DNA of 64,000 nucleotides from Cynocephalus volans (Eukaryota; Chordata; Mammalia; Dermoptera; Cynocephalidae): contig NC_084471.1 of assembly GCF_027409185.1 (NCBI RefSeq), positions 7,656,535 to 7,720,534 of the forward strand, in the 5' to 3' direction. Shown here one piece after another: positions 28,901 through 40,730 of the stretch (the stretch's first letter is position 1; every line of letters begins with the position of its first letter). Made by a program: the position numbers and the translations under genes. The notes beneath the pieces were generated by a model. It ran no database searches and was not told the origin of the DNA. It worked only from the letters and a program-made list of their open reading frames with translations.

Positions 28901-31900
28901 TTTGAGCTCACAGGACATAGCCCCTCTCAGACCCTAACCTTGGGCCAAGGTGACTCAGCTGCCTCTTTCCTGGCCCCTTCTGATTCTGTCACATTCTTTT
29001 CAAAGACCTTGGTGGTTCCTTGCTACCCTTGGGAGAAGGGTTGAGCCCCTTCAGCACATTCTCAGGCCGTCAACACTCACCCCTTCCAGCTTCTCCAGAC
29101 TCACCCTCCACACTCCAGCCCCTCACCACTCGTAGTCTGGGGAAAGACACACACTTGTTTCTCATGATCTCAGCTTAGATGCCACCTCCTCCAGGAAGCA
29201 TTCCCTGCACTCAAAGACTTCCCACCCACAAACAAGCCCAGATACATCCATGTGGTTACTGGGCTACATACCTTTCCGCACATTAATTGTCACACTGCAG
29301 TGCACGGGCCTGCGTCCTGGTCTGCAAAGGCAGGGCCTCTGTGCAGGAGGCCGTGGGCTAGTAAAAGGGTCCAGGGTGCATGGAAGACTCTCTGAGCTCT
29401 GTGAGTTGGACGTGGAGGGATGAGTGAAGGTTGATGTTCGGGTGATGGACAGATGCGTGAGGGTTGCCACATGTGCTGTGCCTGCAGACAGCTGAGGAGA
29501 AGGTTCCCGTGTGGTACATCATGGACGAGTTTGGCTCACGCATCCAGCATGCAGATGAGCCCAGCTTTGCCACCGCACCCTTCTTCTACATGCCCCAGCA
29601 AGTGGCCTACACGCTGCTGTGGCCCCTGAGGGACCTAGATACAGGCGGTAAGTCAGATGCGCGCCCGCCCTAGAGGATGGGCCTCAGCTGGTTGCCTACC
29701 CCCCCTCTGATGGGCTCGCATGTCTTGGTGCAGAGGAAGTGACCCGGGACTTTGCCTACGGAGAGGCAGATCCTCTGATCCGGAAGTGCATGCTGCTGCC
29801 CTGGGCTCCCGCCGACATGCTGGACCTCAGCTCCTGCACGCCCGAGCCGCCTGCCGAGTACTACCAGGTACAACCCACTCCACCCCTGCCTCAACCCTGG
29901 GCCTGTTTGACTGGTGGCTTCTGGAATGTTCCCCATCCAGTCACCAGGTATTATTGAATACCAGCTGGGTGCCAGGCCCTGAGCTGGCTGCTGTGGGAGG
30001 TGGAGAAGAGATTTGGGAGCATCCGAGAGACAAGGCTCACAGTCAGAGAGGGAACTGAGCCACCACACACCTTGGGCACCATCCCCAAACCCAGATCTCA
30101 AGGTGCCTGGCGTTGGAACCTGCCCTTTCAGAGGTCGGGTGGAGCTGGGGCTGCAAGCGGCTGGTGCTTCTCCTGTGGGGAGGGAGGTGTGGGTGTGCAG
30201 GTGGACTTGACTGTGCTCCTGGCTCGGCCCCATTCCCTCATCTCATGACGCCTTCCTCCTGGGGCACAGAAGACACTCTTCAGACAAATTTATCATCTCA
30301 CGTGACTTTCCCAGTCCCTGGCAGGCAGATCCTCAACAAGCAGTTGTCACTATTGTCACTGTCACTGACAACAAAGGTACTTTCAGTCCGTGGGCAGCCT
30401 CAGGCAGGGCCTTGCCTGTACCTAGCTGGCTCATTCAGAACGCCTGGCTGATGGTGTGAGTCAACACAAAGCCCAGTACAAGGTGTCTGGCCAGGTTAGG
30501 GGGCCAGGGTGAGTGCAGCCCCTGGGCATGGGGAGGAAATGGAGCCTACAGGGACAAAGCCACTGCCAGGGTCAGTGGGGGCAGGGGGTTAACACCCCAG
30601 CTGCCTCCTGCCTCCTTTCCCTGTCCTCTGATCTTCAGCACCTTATGGTCACACTCTGCTGTGTTCCTTAAAACAACTTTACGGTTCTGTTTTTATCTTC
30701 ATTTTACTGAGGATAAGGAAACTGAAGCACAGAGAGGCTAAGGAACTTGCCAAAGGTCACACAGCTGGTGGGAGAGCTAGAATCCAAAACCAAGGTGATG
30801 TGATAGCTTGGGGTGGAGGCTGCGGACTTGCCCCCTGTGTTTAAAAGTGCCATGATGTGCAAGCATCAGGTGCTTAATGAGTGCCTCAGCATCGTGGAAA
30901 GGGTTAAGCAGGTCAACTCGTGTTAGAGCAGGAGTGCCAAGGGGTATTAGCTGCTTATGTGAGTGCTGCTGATTGGGAGAGGTGAGCTGTGGTCCTGTTG
31001 GCACTTTCAGTCTAAGTCAGTGGTGATTGAATGAACCGTGCTGAAAACTAGGAGATCACTCTAGCTGATTCAGAGGTGTATTTAAGAGCCCCTGGCACCT
31101 ACAACTCGTGGTTGCTTAGTGAACATTTGACTGAACGAGGTGTGGGGCGGGCGTGAGAAGGGCTTAGGGACAAACTTTTCCTGGTCTTGTGTTTGCTTGT
31201 TAATGGAACATGAATTAAAGTTAGCACTTTTCCTTGGGAAGCCTGTGCTGGCCAGGAAGAGGAGATACGAGGCCAAACCCTCCTTGCCTGAAGCATCATT
31301 GTTTTTACCCATTTGACCCGTCAGAATCAGGCCTGTGCTCTGGGCCCTGGCCATGCCTGTATTGGTTAGCTGTGGCTGGGTAACAAATTACTCCAAAACT
31401 TAGTGGGTTAAAACAGCAAACATTTATCATCTCACACGACTTCTGTGGGGCAGGAGCTCGGAGTGGCTTGGCTAGGGGCTTCTGGCCAGGGGTGTCTCTT
31501 GAGGTGCACAGGCTGCCCACCAGGGTCGCGTCATCTGAGGTTTGACAGGCCTGAGGGCCTGCTTCCCCGTGCCTCGTGCACACTCTTGGCAAGGCAGTGC
31601 TGGCGGTGGGCAGGAGGCCTAGCACCTCAACCCGTGGGCCCTCCACGGGGCTGCTCGAGTGACCTCCTGACATGGCGCTGACCTCCCTCAGAGCCAGGGA
31701 TCCAAGGGAAAGCAAGGATGGATCCGCAGCCTTCGTGACCTCATTACGGAGGCCACACCCTGTCACTCCCTTTTTTTCCTGTTTGTGAGAAGCAACTCCT
31801 TAGGCCCAGGCCTCACTTGAGGGAGGGGTTTAGGCTTTGCCTTTCAAAAGGAGTGTCAAAGAGTTTGTGGACATGTTTTTTTTTTGTTTTTTTCCTAAAT

Positions 31901-34900
31901 TTTTAAAAAATTTTTATTTATTTTTGTGGGGTACAGTGTGTTGTTTTAATGCATGCACATCTTGCGCAGTGGTTCACTTAGGGCAGAGAGCATAGTTTGT
32001 CCCCATTAGTTCACCCCAATCTTCCCCCCACCCCACCCCTTCCAGCCTCTGGTAACCATTATTCTGCTCTCCACTTTTTTTTTTTTTTTTTTTTAAACAC
32101 ACAAAGATTAACATCTTTCTTGCAAAAGAACTCTTAAAAATGTATTAGAAAAACCTAAGCAGAAATTTGGTGAAGGGCATGAGCAGATAAGTCACACACC
32201 CCAAAGAAACGCCCGTGGTTGATCAGTATATTCTAGGATCTGGTTGCAGGCTGCGTCCAGGGGGAGCAGGGGCGGGGCTGGCCTGGCCACCATCTCAGGA
32301 TCCCGGGCGTCGGCCAGTTCCGCACTGGCCTGGGTGTGCGGGGACGGGCCTAGGGCCTGTGGATGTTTTAAACCATCCCACTGCTTAAGCTCAGAACAGC
32401 CCTGGGGGCTCCTCTAGGACCAAGCAGTCCCCGTCTGGGACAGGCTTGGCACCTTTTCAGCTGCGTGTGATTTGGAGATTTAGAACATTTTCCGTGTTTG
32501 GTTTTTTTTTTTTTTTGGTTTTTTTTTCTTTCTTTCTTTCTTTCTTTATCGTGAGCACCATCTGTTCTATACCTCATTCTTTTGATACCAAACTAGGACT
32601 GTTGAGCACTGAGGGACCTTGAGCCCCAGGATCCGGGGGTGGGAGTAAGGGTGGTTGGAGGTGTCCTTTCGCTGTGGGGCAATGGGGAAGGGTAGCCTCA
32701 GAACATGACGTGCCGGCACCAGGAGGCGTGTTCACGCTCTCCCTTCCTTAAGGTCTGTTTCCGCCTCCGCTGTGTTTCCTTCTAGGCCATTTTGGAGGAA
32801 AACAAGGAGAAGCTGCCCCTTGCCACCAGCCCAGTGGCACACCCCCACGACCACGTCTTCAGGTGCGTGGCCCTTTCTCTGCTCCTGCTGGGCCTTGTCC
32901 CCAGTCGCTCTCCCACACTCACCACGGTCCCCATGTCCCTAGAGCAGCGCCTGGCTCCTGGGCATGATGGTGACAGATGCCGAGATCCTAGAGTTCTTAG
33001 GATCACAGAGAAAGTGCTACAGAAAGTGGGAGAGTTGACAGGACTTCCCTGAGAAAGCAGATTTTAAACTCACTGTTAAAAGTTAAAAATAGGGACAGGC
33101 TATGGAGATGCTAGTGGTGGGCAAAGGGCACCCTGGGCAGGAGCATCAGCCTGCACTGGTCCCCCCAACCCCTTTGGGCACCAAGGGGTCGTGTCCCAAC
33201 TCCACCACGTGGGGTTGCTCTGCTCACCTGGGTGCTCTGTGTTCCTTTGGTTCTGGAAAGGCAGACACATAGCCAGGCATGTGCACTCCAGCCTCTCCCA
33301 AAACCAGGGAGCCTGTGCCCAGTGTGAACATGCTGGCACCTAGATAGACACCTGGGCTGCCTGGAGGGGGCCTTCCCAGCAGTCTGCAGGGGTTGGCTGG
33401 TGGGTTATGGAGGACCAGGCAGGCAAGTCCCATGTGGGCCCCTTGTGGAAGCAGTGGCCCCACATTACAGGTGAGGAAGCGGAGGTGCAGAGAGCCATGC
33501 CAACCTGGTGCAGGGCAGGCTCAGGCAGGTTCCATCTCGGCCTTCCTGGGAGCCCCTCCCTGAGACTCGAGATACTTTTCCCTTGGTGCCCAAACCTGGG
33601 CCAGCCAGGGACGGGTGGCAGCATGCTCTGCTGTGCCCTCCTGCCGGGTCTGGGGGCTCCTCGCTGCTGGCCCCTGCCCAGCCGTCCTCCCCCTGCCTGA
33701 GGCCACGGTCCAGCCCATTGGTCCTGGACTCTTCCTGACACACAGTCCACTCCTCTGGGCAGAGGCCTCTTCAGGGTCCTCTTAGCTTCCTGCTCCTGAT
33801 CGTGCTTCACAGTCACTGTCCAGCCCCACCCAGGGGGTCCAGCCCCTCGCCTTTCTGCCCTCCTGCTGGCTGCCTCCTGCCCGGCCCCTCTAGAAACCCA
33901 TGCCAGGCAGGGTTGTCACCACCCTCCTGCCTTCACACTCAGCCCATTACTTTGAAAGTGTGGCTGTCTCCACCCCCCAGCAGATGGCTTACAGGAGTTT
34001 GTTGGGACCACATGCTGGCCTGTGGGCAGGCCCTGTGGCTTCAGAACTCTCCTGGGGCACCTTCTTCCTTCTCTGAGGGCTAAATTGTCAGCATATTTGT
34101 GTCAGATTATGCTGTCGACCCATCCTCTTTTTTTCCATGTGGGAGGAAAGAAGCAGCATTTATTATTCCAACTTATCCTGTCTGGTCCTAATGACAGGGA
34201 GGCGGACCCTATGGTCCTGTCCTACAGGTGGAGAAGGTGGGGCGGAGAGGGTCTGGGTTAGAATTTCACCAGGTACGTGGAGGAGATGGCGTCTAAGCCC
34301 AGGCTGTGCAAGGCAGAGACCAGAGCCCAGGACTCGCCTGGGGCTCATTCATTTCAGAACAGGTGGGGAGTAACTGGGCAGGCTGCTGTCCGGCTTCTAC
34401 TGGGAGCGTGGGGCCAGGCCCAGCTTAGTTCGGGCCTACCCCGCAGGGTCTACACGGACATGCAGCAGGTGCTCAGCAGCCTCACGCACCCACGCTTCAC
34501 CTTCACCCAGAACGCGGCGGACGCCGACGTCCTCTACAACTTCTCCCACTTCAAGGACTACAGGTGAGGGCCTCCCGGCTGCAAGGGCCTCAGAGCCAGA
34601 GCCTCTGGCTGCCCACCCCCCACCCCCCCAGGGCGCCTATCCTCCCTTTGAGCCAGTCATGCCCACCTCCACCTGCAGGAGGCTAAGCCAGGAGAGGCCA
34701 GAGGTGCTGCTGAACCAGTTCCCTTGTGAGAACCTGCTGACAGTAAAGGACTGCCTGGCCTCCATCGCGCGCCGGGCAGGGGGCCCCGAGGGCCCACGCT
34801 GGCTGCCCCGAACCTTCAACCTACGCACTGAGCTGCCCCAGTTTGTCAGCTACTTCCAGCAGCGGGAGAGACGGTGAGCCCAAGCACCCAGCCATGCGGG

Positions 34901-37900
34901 AGGAGACTCCTGGGACTTTGCATCACGTTCCTGTGACCCCCATCCTGCACCAATCCTCATACTGTGCCCAGCCTGCTCCTTAGTTGAGTGCCTACTATGT
35001 GCAAGCTGCAGGCTTGGGAGCCATGGGCACCGAGCACTGCACCAGACCACGTGTGCCATAAGCTGCTCTCCTTGCCTCTGCTGGGGCTGCTCCTTCTACC
35101 TGGAACACAACTCCCTCGGCTCTGGCAGACTCCTCCTCACTCCCAGAGGCCCAGCCTCTGACATCTCCCTAGGAGACATTGGCTGCCCTCCCTGTGCTGC
35201 CGGGGTCCTGGGGAGGCATTGCCAGGAGGGTAGGCCCCAGGCTGCAACCTAGCTGGCCCCTCTGCTCCCCAGGGGCGAGGACAACCACTGGATCTGCAAG
35301 CCCTGGAACCTGGCCCGGAGCCTGGATACCCACATCACCAAGAGCCTCCACAGCATCATCCGGCACCGGGAGAGCACCCCCAAGGTGGCCTCGCATTCCA
35401 CTTGCAAGGGGTGATCAGTGCACGGGCGGGCCACCCAGAGGCCCAGGTGTTGGGGAGGGTCAGTGGTGATTCAGGGTCACTCAGCTCACAGAAGCTGGGA
35501 CTGGAGCCCCATTTCCGAGAGCAGAGAAGACCTCAATTAGAGCTGTCCTAAGTGCATGTGACCTCAAGGTCCCTAGCACATGCTGCACTGCATGGTGTGC
35601 CTACACAGCAGGAGGGTGGTGGCCAAGCCTGGGCAGGGAGCTGGAGCCATGGCAAAGAGTTTATGATGACATGACATCCAGAAGCAGTCCTGGGGGTATG
35701 GCAGGACACAAGGTGGCATGCATGTGGGCAGAGGCCAGGAAGAAACGTACCACTGGGACTATCACCTGGGGACTTTGGACGGTGGGATTGGGGTGGGTGG
35801 AATTATGGGTAAGAATCTGTTTGCTCTCAAAATCTGGAAACTGGTGGGATTTTTTTTTTTTTTTTTCCAATTAAGGTAGAAGTGAACATAAAGAATTTTG
35901 CTGTGACACAGGCAAATGTTTGAAAGGGCAGAAGGAGTAAACAGCAGCTGTGGCTGGGCTGTGTCACCTAGGTGGAGCGTCCCTGGGGGACATAGATGAG
36001 AGGAGCTCCCACTCGTGGAGCCCAGTGTGCTCGGGGGGCACGGGGGCTCCGAGGTGCTCTGTTCTGAAGGCCTGGCTGAGGTGAGATCCACCAGTGAGCC
36101 CGCGTCTGTGTCCCCAGGTTGTGTCTAAGTACATTGAAAGTCCCATCCTATTCTTTCGAGAAGACGTGGGGAAGGTCAAGTTTGACATCCGCTACGTGGT
36201 GCTGCTGCGCTCGGTGAAGCCCCTGACGTTGTTTGTGTATGACGTGTTCTGGCTGCGATTCTCCAACCGGTAACTAGGGGAAATGCCTGGGTGTGGGGGG
36301 CTGGAGTGGGAGGGCTGGGCAATGGGGTCAGAAGTCCTGTGCTGGAGCTCCATCACTCACCCAGCAAGCACCCCTCTGAGCCGATTTCAGTGCAGTGACT
36401 CCTGCCCTGCCTGCTTGAGTTTCTATGCCAGCCACTGGAATGCACGCAAACATTCTTCGTAAGACAGGCATCGACATGTGATGAGGTGTGAAGGACCTAC
36501 AGAGAATCTTTGCAGATAGCATGTCGCCCACTTGACCCTAGCTCTGAATGGGGCCATGGGGCCACCCCGCTTGCACAGACCAGGTTTCTGTCCTGAGCCT
36601 CCAGCTGGAAGCCTCTGTTTGTGACCACCTCCCATGGGCAGGCTCGGGAACCCGTGTGTGTGTCTGTGTCTGCTTGTCCTCAGGCCCTTCACGCTCAGTG
36701 ACCTGGATGACTACGAGAAGCATTTCACGGTCATGAACTATGACCCGGATGTGTTGCTTAAGCAGGTAGGCCCCCACCCAGGCTCATGCACTGCTGGACC
36801 TCCTCCTCCCTCTCCTGGTGTGTGCTTTCTGTTCCCAGCCGTGTCTTGATTCTTTCCAGCACGAGAATGTCCCTAAACAATTCACACTGTTGTTTTGCAT
36901 ATTTAGGTTTTTCTGTAAGTATTATCTTATTGAGCACATCCTTCTGCAACTTTCATCATTTGCTGGGTATCATCAATGAGGCGAAGTGTAGCTGCAGGTC
37001 ATTCTTGTGTTTTTCCTAGTTCTTTCCTATTAATAAACAGAGCCGCATGTGGAATACTCTGGAGGCACCTTGCTGTGCCACATCCGAGAAGTCCTCTAGG
37101 GGACTTGCAGAAAGGTAGTGGAGGATCCAGAGTGGCTTTGCTGACACACACTCCCCTGTGGCTGAGCATCATCTTGCTTCTTGTCCCTCTCTTGTCCTTG
37201 GCTGTGTTGAAGGCCAGTCCCTAGGACCCAGAGCCCCCATTTGGCCCCCAGAACATTGTTGGAAGTTGTCAGTAAGGGTACTAGGCACCTTCCCTCTGTG
37301 CTGTGGGTGTGTCATCCCGAGAGTTCATCTCTGACGCCCTGTGCATGGGGACATGTGTCCAGCAAGGTGTGAATGTTACGTTCCCATAGGGGCCTGTCCA
37401 GCTTGTCTTCCAGGACGACTCTGAGCTGACTGCCAGCTTACTCAGGTGCCCCAGAAGATCTTGCTGCCCCGTAGGCACTTCTGAGCCAGTGCCAGCAGTG
37501 ACACAGGCTGGGCCCTGCAGACGGGGTCCAAGCCCTCAACATTCCATGTCTCTCTCAAGCCTCCTAGCAGCCCTGCAGAGTCACTTTGCTAGGAAGAGAG
37601 CGTCCTCTCATTTCACAGAGGAAGAAATGGGGACTCGGAGAAGTTAGTCTGCCTGCCCAGAATCACACAGCAAGATCCAGAGCTTAATCCCAGTCTCCTG
37701 CTTCCCATTTCTACCCTGAAGGGTTGGGGCCAGAGGCTCCTGCCAGGCTGACCTCCCGTGACCCCGGCAAGTGTGAGTGGTTTCAGGTCAAGGCAGGGGC
37801 CGGTGCCCCTACCCAGAGGAGGCCCCGTGGGGGCCCCGGGCAGAGTGTGATGGGCCCTGTGTCTGTTGCAGGTGCACTATGATGAATTCATCCCCGAATT

Positions 37901-39472
37901 TGAGAAGCAGTACCCAGAATTTCCCTGGACTGGTGTCCAGGTGAGTCCTGAGCCCACTGGGGGTGGGGGGTGGGAGAAGGTGCCTGGCTGGGGCAGGAGC
38001 CACCCCCTTCCCTCATGGGCTGAGTGTGGTCTTTGCCTCCTCTGGATAGTCCTTTGCTCACTTTAGCTGGTGAAGGAGACGGTGTGGGCTAAGACTGTCC
38101 CCTCTTTCCCACTCTGGGTCTGTGTGGGGCATTGTAGGGGGTTCTTAGAGGGAGGGGTGACCTGGAGGGGCATTTGGGTCACCCCTGGGACAGCCAGAGG
38201 ACATCAGTCTGCCCCGGGAAAACAAGTTTGGAGACACAGGCTGGGCCTCCACCCCTGAGGTGAGCGTTTCTGGTGCTGTGTAAGCTCCTTGGTGTAGCAG
38301 GAGCCACAGGAGCTCCAAGGCAGGAGACATGGCGAATTTGCAGAGGGTGGACACCAGGAGTGAAGAGTGGGTGTTGGGCAGAAGTGGCTGATACCAGGTT
38401 CAGAGATGGGAAGGATGTAGGAGAGGTGACTAGGGCCACTGGGACTCAGACAGTGGCAGCAAACCCTGTACTGAGAGGCTGCTCTGGGAGGCCAAGCAAG
38501 CCCTGTGAACCAGCATCCCCCATCCCCAGGCTGAGATCTTCCAGGCCTTCACCGAGCTCTTCCGAGTGGCATGTGCCAAGCCGCCGCCCTTGGGCCTCTG
38601 TGACTACCCTTCATCCCGGGCCATGTATGCCATCGACCTTATGCTGAAGTGGGACAACTGTCCAGATGGTAAGGGGCTCCATCCCACAATCCAAACCACC
38701 AGTCCTCTGCAGCCAGCCACAATCCCGGGAGAAGGTGGGGGTTAGGAAGGGACACTGCCACTTCCTTGCCTGGTCAGCACTGCCCAGGCTGTGCTTTGGC
38801 TGGATGTAGGCAGGAGATCCAGGTTTGGGGATGCCCTGGTTCACCCACCGAGAAGGGGAAACGTCAGCCACACAGAGTGCAAAAGGGAAGGGCAGGTGGG
38901 CTGGGCTGGCATGCCGAGAGAGTGCGTGTGGCACAGGGGTGCATGCCGAGAGAGGGCGTGCAGAATAGGGGTGTGTGCTGAAAGATTGCATGTCAGACAA
39001 GGGTGCGCCCGTGGGCTCCTGAGAAAGGCCCCGTCCCTACCTGCTCCTGCCAGGCCCTGCACCTTTGCTTTCCCTTTTTGACTAAACTGAACGTCTAAAC
39101 TTAAAGTGACACACTCTTGTCCCAAGGCCCAGAGGCAGCTTTGGGCTCTGTTGAGGAGTAGGTGTCAGGCCAAGCCACCCCACAAGGCCTGGAGATCTGA
39201 GTCCTGGGCGCTGCCCTGTGCCCGTCCACTGTAGCCCTGCCCAGCCTTCCCAGGGTGACCAGCACCCTCCCAGGAGCGAGATGCCGGCCACCTCCACACC
39301 ACTCTATGCTTTGCCACCAGGGAAGCGAGTGATGCAGCCGCAGATCTTGGAGGTGAACTTCAACCCGGACTGTGAGCGAGCCTGCAGGTTCCACCCCACC
39401 TTCTTCAACGACGTCTTTAGCACCCTGTTCCTGGACCAGCCCGACGACTGCCATGTCACCCGCCTCCTCTAA
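22737..39472 (+). CDS. TTLL12: TTLL12, tubulin--tyrosine ligase-like protein 12 (complete)
   Basis: Fourteen coding exons: 22737-22913, 26593-26762, 28486-28684, 29488-29647, 29734-29867, 32786-32862, 34447-34563, 34679-34873, 35273-35384, 36118-36269, 36684-36765, 37872-37940, 38530-38668 and 39321-39472. They total 1935 bases, giving 644 residues plus TAA, equal to the human length as I recall it. The start has a strong Kozak context (GCGCCATGG) and begins [10 protein letters not shown]. Family knowledge: an N-terminal SET-like half and a C-terminal TTL-like ATP-grasp half; it is reported to affect tubulin detyrosination, H4K20 methylation and MAVS signalling but is widely regarded as lacking classical ligase activity. 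Visible TTL-like motifs are [10 protein letters not shown] (K419), KFDIRYVVL (D470) and [10 protein letters not shown] (E605, N607). An acidic run EADDDEAA follows exon 1. All junctions are GT-AG. No frameshift or stop is seen. Confidence 0.97.
23441..23466 (+). repeat. Poly(A) run in TTLL12 intron 1
   Basis: About 25 uninterrupted A bases with no recognisable element attached. Confidence 0.8.
25427..25591 (-). repeat. tRNA-derived dimeric SINE (CYN-like), antisense in TTLL12 intron 1
   Basis: The plus strand shows the complement of the dimer: GATGACCGGTAAGGGGATCT, GGATCTGAACCCGTGGCC and GAGCCACAGGCCGGCC. The flanks ATAACCCCATTT and ACACCCCCATTT look like a slightly diverged target duplication. 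Confidence 0.88.
25670..25860 (+). repeat. MIR SINE in TTLL12 intron 1
   Basis: Typical MIR core with TATGAGGAAACCGAGGCACA and AAGCCAAGATTTGAACCCA. Confidence 0.75.
26593..26762 (+). CDS. TTLL12: TTLL12 exon 2
   Basis: Acceptor gtcccccag; starts [15 protein letters not shown]. Donor GTAGGA at 26763, leaving two bases of a Ser codon. Confidence 0.94.
28486..28684 (+). CDS. TTLL12: TTLL12 exon 3
   Basis: Acceptor tgcctgcag; [14 protein letters not shown] to QTYQLAHG. Donor GTGAGC at 28685. Confidence 0.94.
29488..29647 (+). CDS. TTLL12: TTLL12 exon 4
   Basis: Acceptor gcctgcag; [18 protein letters not shown] to PLRDLDTG. Donor GTAAGT at 29648. Confidence 0.94.
29734..29867 (+). CDS. TTLL12: TTLL12 exon 5
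   Basis: Acceptor ttggtgcag; [15 protein letters not shown] to PPAEYYQ. Donor GTACAA at 29868. The preceding intron is only 86 bases. Confidence 0.93.
30640..30800 (+). repeat. MIR SINE in TTLL12 intron 5
   Basis: Contains GGAAACTGAAGCACAGAGAG and AAGGTCACACAGCTGGTGGG, hallmark MIR core words. Confidence 0.75.
31357..31790. repeat. Old interspersed repeat, probably LTR-derived
   Basis: Begins GTATTGGTTAGCTGTGGCTG and continues with AACAAATTACTCCAAAACTT and AAACATTTATCATCTCACAC, a common old placental repeat that I cannot name with certainty (MaLR-like). It lies in TTLL12 intron 5. Confidence 0.45.
31885..32090 (-). mobile_element. L1 3'UTR fragment, antisense in TTLL12 intron 5
   Basis: The plus strand shows TTTTGTGGGGTACAGTGTGT and CCTCTGGTAACCATTATTCT, the complement of an L1MA/MB-type 3'UTR. 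It is followed by a T run at 32078-32094. Confidence 0.6.
32499..32548 (+). repeat. T-rich and (CTTT)n microsatellite
   Basis: Poly(T) broken by GG, then TTTC repeated about five times, in TTLL12 intron 5. Confidence 0.85.
32786..32862 (+). CDS. TTLL12: TTLL12 exon 6
   Basis: Acceptor ttccttctag; [14 protein letters not shown] to HDHVF. Donor GTGCGT at 32863, with two bases of an Arg codon carried over. Confidence 0.93.
34447..34563 (+). CDS. TTLL12: TTLL12 exon 7
   Basis: Acceptor accccgcag; [17 protein letters not shown] to FSHFKDY. Donor GTGAGG at 34564. Confidence 0.93.
34679..34873 (+). CDS. TTLL12: TTLL12 exon 8
   Basis: Acceptor cacctgcag; [18 protein letters not shown] to SYFQQRER. 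Donor GTGAGC at 34874. The previous intron is 115 bases. Confidence 0.93.
35273..35384 (+). CDS. TTLL12: TTLL12 exon 9
   Basis: Acceptor tgctccccag; [18 protein letters not shown] to HRESTPK. Donor GTGGCC at 35385, a weak but canonical GT. It carries the KPW nucleotide-binding motif of TTL proteins. Confidence 0.92.
36118..36269 (+). CDS. TTLL12: TTLL12 exon 10
   Basis: Acceptor tgtccccag; [18 protein letters not shown] to FWLRFSN. Donor GTAACT at 36270. Confidence 0.93.
36684..36765 (+). CDS. TTLL12: TTLL12 exon 11
   Basis: Acceptor ttgtcctcag; [18 protein letters not shown] to DVLLKQ. Donor GTAGGC at 36766. Confidence 0.93.
37545..37720 (+). repeat. MIR SINE in TTLL12 intron 11
   Basis: Has TCATTTCACAGAGGAAGAAA, AATCACACAGCAAGATCCAG and AGCTTAATCCCAGTCTCC in MIR order. 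Confidence 0.6.
37872..37940 (+). CDS. TTLL12: TTLL12 exon 12
   Basis: Acceptor gtctgttgcag; [17 protein letters not shown] to GVQ. Donor GTGAGT at 37941. Confidence 0.93.
38530..38668 (+). CDS. TTLL12: TTLL12 exon 13
   Basis: Acceptor catccccag; [18 protein letters not shown] to [10 protein letters not shown]. Donor GTAAGG at 38669. Confidence 0.93.
38910..39005 (+). repeat. Three-copy 32-base tandem repeat in TTLL12 intron 13
   Basis: Copies at 38910-38941, 38942-38973 and 38974-39005. The first two start CATGCCGAGAGAG and end GGGGTG; the third is more diverged (TGTGCTGAAAGA, ending AGGGTG). Confidence 0.85.
39321..39472 (+). CDS. TTLL12: TTLL12 exon 14 (last coding)
   Basis: Acceptor ttgccaccag; [18 protein letters not shown] to DDCHVTRLL and TAA at 39470-39472. 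It contains the metal-binding E and N of the ATP-grasp fold (E605, N607). Confidence 0.94.
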
Positions 39473-40730
39473 GCCCTCGCTGTCTCTTGAGCCTGTACAT
39501 GCGGGCAGGATCCCAACCTCAGTTCCTTGAGCTGCTTCTGTAAAGCACCCCCAAGCTGGCCTGGGCTGAAGCCTCTGCCCTCCTGAGCCATAGTTCGGCA
39601 TCACACCCTGGGAGTGCAGGGCTTGTCCCCACTGTGGGGCAGAGCCAGGACAGTGATGGTGTCCCCAGGCTGAGTGTGCCCCAAGGCCCTGTCCACATCC
39701 CCTCGCCACCGCCTGTGCATTGATGAGTCTCCAGCTCAGCCAAGGGCTTTCTTCCTGGTGTCAGGAGAGCTTGGTCCTTGGGCTGCTGCGTTTCCAGAGG
39801 GCGTGGGGAACAGGGTGCTGTGGAGCGGGACCAGGTGTTCCTCAGCTGCATCAAACAGGTCAGGCAGGTTTCTTTTCCTCAGGGTTCTGCTCTCTGCATC
39901 TGGCTCCCACGGGCAGGGGTCAGGGTTCCATGCTGTGACTGCAAAGCTCTGTGTGACACAGACCCCAGAACAGCCTGGGGTGGCCGTAGCCTTGTGGCCC
40001 GCCCCAGCCCCACTAGAGCCTTCACCAGCAAACCTCCTGCTAAATCCCTGCGGGAGGCCTTCTCCTTTTGTTGCAATTCCCTTTCCATTTGGCAAGCGTG
40101 GGCTGACCTCTTGGTCACAGGCCCTGCCCCGGTCTGAGGTCGGCTAGGACACTGGTAAGGGGAGTGAGGGCAAGTGTGGGGTGCAGGGCACCAGGCGGGA
40201 CGGCTGGTAAATGAACGTGAGTCCAAAAACTTTATGTTAAAGTAGGATGACATCTACCTGGGTCTACAGTCAAAGTGTTGAGTTTCTGTTATTTTTTAAT
40301 TTATGGGAGGAAAATATAAAATTCTAGTTCTTTCCTAATTTTGTTTCTGAAATTTGGAGTCAGCTGCCAGCATTTTTTTGCGTAGCCGTTGTGCACCTGG
40401 GCCCATCTCACAGAAGGTGGGTGGGTGGGAGCTGCTTCCAGAGCCTTCCAGTGTGCAGGATGCTGCGGCTGGGCATGGTGGTGTGTGTTTCACTTTTGAA
40501 GCTAAAAGTGACCCTCCTTGTAGCACAGCTGCACACAGTTCTGCGTCCCCTCTCTGTCGGGACATGTGGGCTGCCCTCTGTTAGCAAGAGTCCCTTTGAT
40601 AGCAGAGGCAGCTCTGTTGCTCCCAGGGTGAGGGTGGAGCCTCCTCTCTGCTCCTGTCCCTGGAAAGCTGCTGACATCCGTCCTTTTCACTCAATCTGTA
40701 CTGCAATAAAGTATGCCTTATATGGCATCT
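39473..40730 (+). other. TTLL12: TTLL12 3' untranslated region
   Basis: Runs from the stop to just past AATAAA at 40705-40710, about 1.25 kb. The end is inferred from the hexamer. Confidence 0.75.
40705..40710 (+). terminator. TTLL12 poly(A) signal AATAAA
   Basis: Exact hexamer followed by a T-rich and GT-rich stretch at 40730-40775. Confidence 0.75.

Noticed and set aside
39101-39709. Minus-strand frame of 202 codons over the last TTLL12 exon
   Set aside because: Shadow of the coding strand; no conserved motif.
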